From: Caballeronia choica
Lineage (GTDB): Bacteria; Pseudomonadota; Gammaproteobacteria; Burkholderiales; Burkholderiaceae
Assembly (NCBI RefSeq): GCF_001544535.1
Contig: NZ_FCON02000020.1
Location: 31,178 to 95,177, forward strand
Reading direction: 5' to 3'
DNA length: 64,000 nucleotides
The notes beneath the pieces were generated by a model. That model had not been told where the DNA came from and did not search any database. It worked only from the letters and a program-made list of their open reading frames with translations. Numbering within the stretch: the stretch's first letter is position 1; each line of letters starts with the position of its first letter. A program made the position numbers and the translations under genes. Shown here in pieces: positions 61,339-64,000 of the stretch.

Positions 61339-62556
61339 ATGTCTATCGCGCAACGCTTAGTTGCTGGCGAGGGTGACCTGCACCCTGCGCACAACGAACC
61401 GAATGAACTCGCCGTCGATTCGGCTGCCCTCACCGCTTTCCGCTGTGACTCGACCAATCTGCCCTGGGTCATTTTCCGGGCTGCATTTCGCGCCTCTCAC
61501 GTCGAACAGATTTCACCGCGCGCTCGCGCAGTCCTCTCCGCCCTTGCCCGCACCGTAGACGTTTCCCGTCCGTTTGCCGCCATCTTCGCCCGTCGTGAAC
61601 TGCTTACCGGCCGCGCATTGCAATCCATGCGGACGTTCTACCGAAGCCTCGGTGATCTCGAATCCGCTGGCCTGATCGAGCGTCGTCCTCAGTCCAGATA
61701 TGTCGAAGCAGGCCTGTTCGGACGTGCGTACCTGCACCTGACAGCTCACGCAGCTGCGCTCCTCGGCCTCGTAGAGCAAGCGCCCGCCCAAGTCGCGCGG
61801 CAGCCCATTTCCGCACCCCCGCCTAACTTGTCCGAGCCCCGGCATCCGTCTGCCAACTTGGCAGACGGTGCTATATATAAGGATCTAAGCCCTTCCTCAT
61901 TTCAAAAGAGACAACCGGGGCAAGTGCCCTCGGATCTTCAGAGGCTGCGGTCCCTGGGTTTCATTGATTTCTTGATTTTCAAACTCATGCGCGAAGCCCG
62001 TGAACAAGGCAAGCGTCTCTCCGATGTTGTCGAAGCCACGTGGGAACATCTGAAGGCCGCCGCTACCCCGATCAACTACCTCCGTGCTCTGCTGCGCAGC
62101 CCTGTGGATTTCGGTCGCCAGCTGCGCCGTAAGATCGAAGCTCGAGCCGAAGAACGAAACCGGCTCGATCTCCTAGCCCATGCCGAGCATGTTGCACGGA
62201 ACAGCGCCGGGCAAACGTTCATCGATATCAATGCTCTGCGAAAATACGTGGTCGACGCGGTCGGACAGTCGATGATGGTCTACGCCGTTGACGAGGGTGT
62301 TGGGCGACAGGCCGCAGGTTGGAAAGAGAAGTTTGCAGAGGCAATTCAACGCGGACACATTCGAATTGCCTCGCACGAGGATCTGGAGGCGTTTGCACAG
62401 AGTCGCCGAAGGCACGTGGCACTGGCATCGCAATCGGCGGGGGGAGGGTCCCAGGCAGACGGGAAGCCCGAGGTCACGCTTCAAGTCCGAGACCACATCG
62501 CGGGCTTGCGGAGCATCCTCCGCCACCACGCTCGCACATTTGCCAGGACGACGTAA
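61339..62556 (+). CDS. Putative plasmid replication initiator
   Basis: 405 aa from the ATG at 61339. A winged-helix-like domain near residues 60-135 (SALARTVDVSRPFAAIFARRELLTGRALQSMRTFYRSLGDLESAGLIE is the relevant span; key parts are ARRELL, RTFYRSL and LIERR) precedes a helical region. Position after parAB and this layout match Rep proteins of large Burkholderia plasmids. It contains an 11-bp inverted repeat and AT run (61846-61876) that could be an origin element. No Rep catalytic motif is visible. Confidence 0.7.
   Translation: MSIAQRLVAGEGDLHPAHNEPNELAVDSAALTAFRCDSTNLPWVIFRAAFRASHVEQISPRARAVLSALARTVDVSRPFAAIFARRELLTGRALQSMRTFYRSLGDLESAGLIERRPQSRYVEAGLFGRAYLHLTAHAAALLGLVEQAPAQVARQPISAPPPNLSEPRHPSANLADGAIYKDLSPSSFQKRQPGQVPSDLQRLRSLGFIDFLIFKLMREAREQGKRLSDVVEATWEHLKAAATPINYLRALLRSPVDFGRQLRRKIEARAEERNRLDLLAHAEHVARNSAGQTFIDINALRKYVVDAVGQSMMVYAVDEGVGRQAAGWKEKFAEAIQRGHIRIASHEDLEAFAQSRRRHVALASQSAGGGSQADGKPEVTLQVRDHIAGLRSILRHHARTFARTT
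61846..61868. repeat. Perfect 11-bp inverted repeat inside the rep gene
   Basis: CCGTCTGCCAA, one base, TTGGCAGACGG, followed by GTGCTATATATAAGG. A Rep or host-factor site next to an AT-rich run is typical of origins. Confidence 0.55.
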
Positions 62557-62599
62557 ACAAGCGATCCCGACGGGGCTCTAGTCACGACGGACTAGATGG

Positions 62600-63120
62600 T
62601 ACGGAGCCTGTCGCCCCCAAGCGTCGGTTGCGAACTCCCTCAGCACTCGTGCTAGCAGCGATGTACAACAAAGGCGCTGCCGAGGGGCGATGGGATCCGA
62701 CGACTGCGGCGGCCGAAGCTGGGCTGGCGTAAGACGGATTTGATGAGGGCGCTCGCAATATCGCACCTTCCTGCTGAGGTATTGCAGATATTCGAAGGCA
62801 AGACGCTCGTGTATGCCCACGGGGACGTTTTACGCAAGATACACGAAGCCCTTGGCACGGCCGAGATGGTCAACCGCGCCAAAGAGTTGTTGAACGAGCC
62901 TAAGAGGCGCACGGCGGAGCAGAACGTCGCGCATCCCATGAGCGTAAAAGAGGACCCTGGACTCAGGCTGCGGGTGCGCAAAGACCGGGGTCATCGCGTC
63001 ACTCGCTTGGTTTTCGAGTCCCAGTCGAAGCAGCGCAGGCAGACGACATCATTACAGCCGGGCAGGAGCTTGCCTCGATCATTCAAATGGTGCTGTCGAT
63101 ACTGCGCACGCGAAAGGTAA
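62600..63120 (+). pseudogene. Broken ParB-like/plasmid partition remnant
   Basis: Two frames carry consecutive parts: LVLAAMYNKGAAEGRWDPTTAAAEAGL (shown only in part here; frame ending 62732) and then RALAISHLPAEVLQIFEGKTLVYAHGD, EALGTAEMVNRAKELL (frame from 62740). They read as one protein of ParB-family or partition-linked type once a frameshift near 62730 is repaired. The 3' end is scrambled. Confidence 0.5.
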
Positions 63121-63755
63121 GATGCAGCAGTTAAAATCTATATACTGAATTTGATCCATCGCCTTCACAATTTTTGAAAGTATCCCTTGCTCCCTTGAAG
63201 AAGTGGCGAACTTGTGTTCTAGAGACACCTGGATGACCTTATCCGTGCGCAAGCTGATTGGATCGCTGATTTGCAGGTCAGCAGAAGCTCTTAGAGATTA
63301 TCGTGACGGCGTGCTCTACGCACCGAACGCCATGATGAAACCGGAAGACGCAATCGCCCTGCGCATTTACCTGATGCCTTCGCACCAATGCGCCGGACGA
63401 CTATCGGTGGGTAGGGAGGAGGCGGGCAGCTTCGAGGGATACGCCCAGGCCGCGGACAAGCGGCCCGGGAAAACCGGCCTATCTCCGGAATGCATCGAGT
63501 TTGAAGGGGGGACAATCGCCGCGCCTGTGTGCGGTAGCGCGCTTACCCTGTCTTCTGGTAGATAGGTGAGCGGCGGGTTACGATCGGTTCACTCGACGCT
63601 GCGTGACCTAGGAGTGTGCGCGGCAGACGGAATTTGAGCCGTCGATACTGACGCCGCAGCGCCGGCATCAACGCCGGGCCCGGTTTCGCTCTCCGATGCG
63701 CGTCAAATGGTTTGCCCGAGAGCGAAATCGGACAAAGTTGCCCCCTCTTCGGGGC
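63121..63755. other. No supported gene before the transposase fragment
   Basis: A 120-aa frame at 63203-63565 has no recognised domain and no good ribosome binding site. This stretch probably includes the junction with the insertion sequence. Confidence 0.4.
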
Positions 63756-64000
63756 TTACGCGAACGTCATTTTCGCCATTCTCCTGAGGTTCAGCGCCGC
63801 ACAGACGAGTTTCCACTCGGCCTGGGCCTTGGCCAGGCCGCGCATGCTGAATTGTCGAAACCCGAGAACGCTTTTTACCCAGGCATTCGGCGGTTCGGAG
63901 ATCCATTTGCGTTTGCGATAGGTGCTCTGAGTTTCCAGAGAAGCGAATTTTTCTGCCATCGCGGCACACAGCGGCCGCTTGGTGGCATCGATCTTCACGT
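63756..64000 (-). mobile_element. IS1182-like transposase, C-terminal end (runs off the window)
   Basis: The last 80 residues of a DDE transposase: YRKRKWISEPPNAWVKSVLG, then FRQFSMRGLAKAQAEW and LVCAALNLRRM, the standard end of IS1182/IS5-type enzymes. The 5' part lies beyond base 64000. The end of the element should be near 63700 but no inverted repeat could be confirmed from one side. Confidence 0.85.

Noticed and set aside
63203-63565. 120-aa plus-strand frame before the transposase fragment
   Set aside because: No domain, weak start, lies next to an insertion-sequence junction. Could be a fragment but not supported.
1-64000. tRNA, rRNA and CRISPR arrays
   Set aside because: No cloverleaf-like segment with a conserved TTC-loop, no rRNA-like stretch and no regular spaced repeats were seen by eye; a tRNA scan would settle it.

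Overview
This 64 kb window reads as part of a large, high-GC conjugative plasmid (or plasmid-like element) of a Burkholderiaceae-type betaproteobacterium. The basis is inference: high GC and GC-rich codon use, a rep-parAB module, a type IV secretion (conjugation) locus, a thin type IVb pilus locus and a complete PRTRC cassette. No rRNA, tRNA or CRISPR was seen, and no chromosomal housekeeping genes apart from plasmid-type ssb and primase.

Layout. (1) 1-6471, minus strand: virB11-virB2-virB3-virB4-virB5-virB6 and the start of a TraI_2/MOBH-type relaxase that runs off the left edge. (2) 6.7-7.8 kb, plus: a zinc-finger DUF3268-like gene and a hypothetical gene behind a palindrome-controlled promoter. 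(3) 7.8-13.5 kb, minus: a MoxR AAA ATPase, a DUF3150-like protein and a VWA/metallopeptidase-like protein, then three unknown genes. (4) 13.6-22.5 kb, minus: small membrane and lipoprotein genes, then the PRTRC cassette ParB - small ORF - E - C - F - B - A - ThiF. (5) 22.5-32.6 kb, mixed accessory genes: a DnaA-box cluster, a receiver-domain protein, a Lar-like protein, a tyrosine recombinase with a C-terminal HTH, a 1.3 kb gene-free stretch, and PRTRC-D (ParM-like actin) with a ParR-like partner behind four 11-bp iterons. (6) 32.8-36.8 kb, minus: primase, SSB and associated unknowns. (7) 38-42.5 kb, plus: a coiled-coil protein, a FlhC-like regulator, small proteins and a CAP-domain lipoprotein. 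(8) 42.5-58 kb, minus: virB8-virB9-virB10, two lytic transglycosylases, and pilL/N/O/P/Q/R/S/V with a tip-like protein in one run. (9) 58.8-62.6 kb, plus: parA-parB and a replication initiator. (10) 62.6-64 kb: a broken ParB-like remnant and the 3' end of an IS1182-like transposase.

How the parts may work together. The T4SS core genes sit in two blocks more than 50 kb apart in the window; if the molecule is circular they could be closer the other way round. One block is fused to an R64-like thin-pilus operon, so mating-pair formation probably uses both machines. Stability appears to rest on two segregation systems (ParA/ParB, and ParM-like PRTRC-D/ParR-like with iterons). PRTRC carries an E1-like ThiF, a JAMM protease, an E2-like protein and a ubiquitin-like protein, which suggests a protein-conjugation pathway tied to a ParB.

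Most unusual signals. Two regulatory families are spread over the backbone. One is a 26-bp TGTAACGCGTTACA-centred palindrome (four copies, two at identical spacing from near-identical promoters). The other is a short hairpin whose stem covaries while the flanks stay fixed (CCGC-stem-GCATCGAC, seven copies), mostly in leaders that also hold terminator-like hairpins. Several minus-strand genes have an intrinsic terminator placed directly before their ribosome binding site. Together these suggest an RNA-based, possibly antitermination, control layer that I do not recognise.
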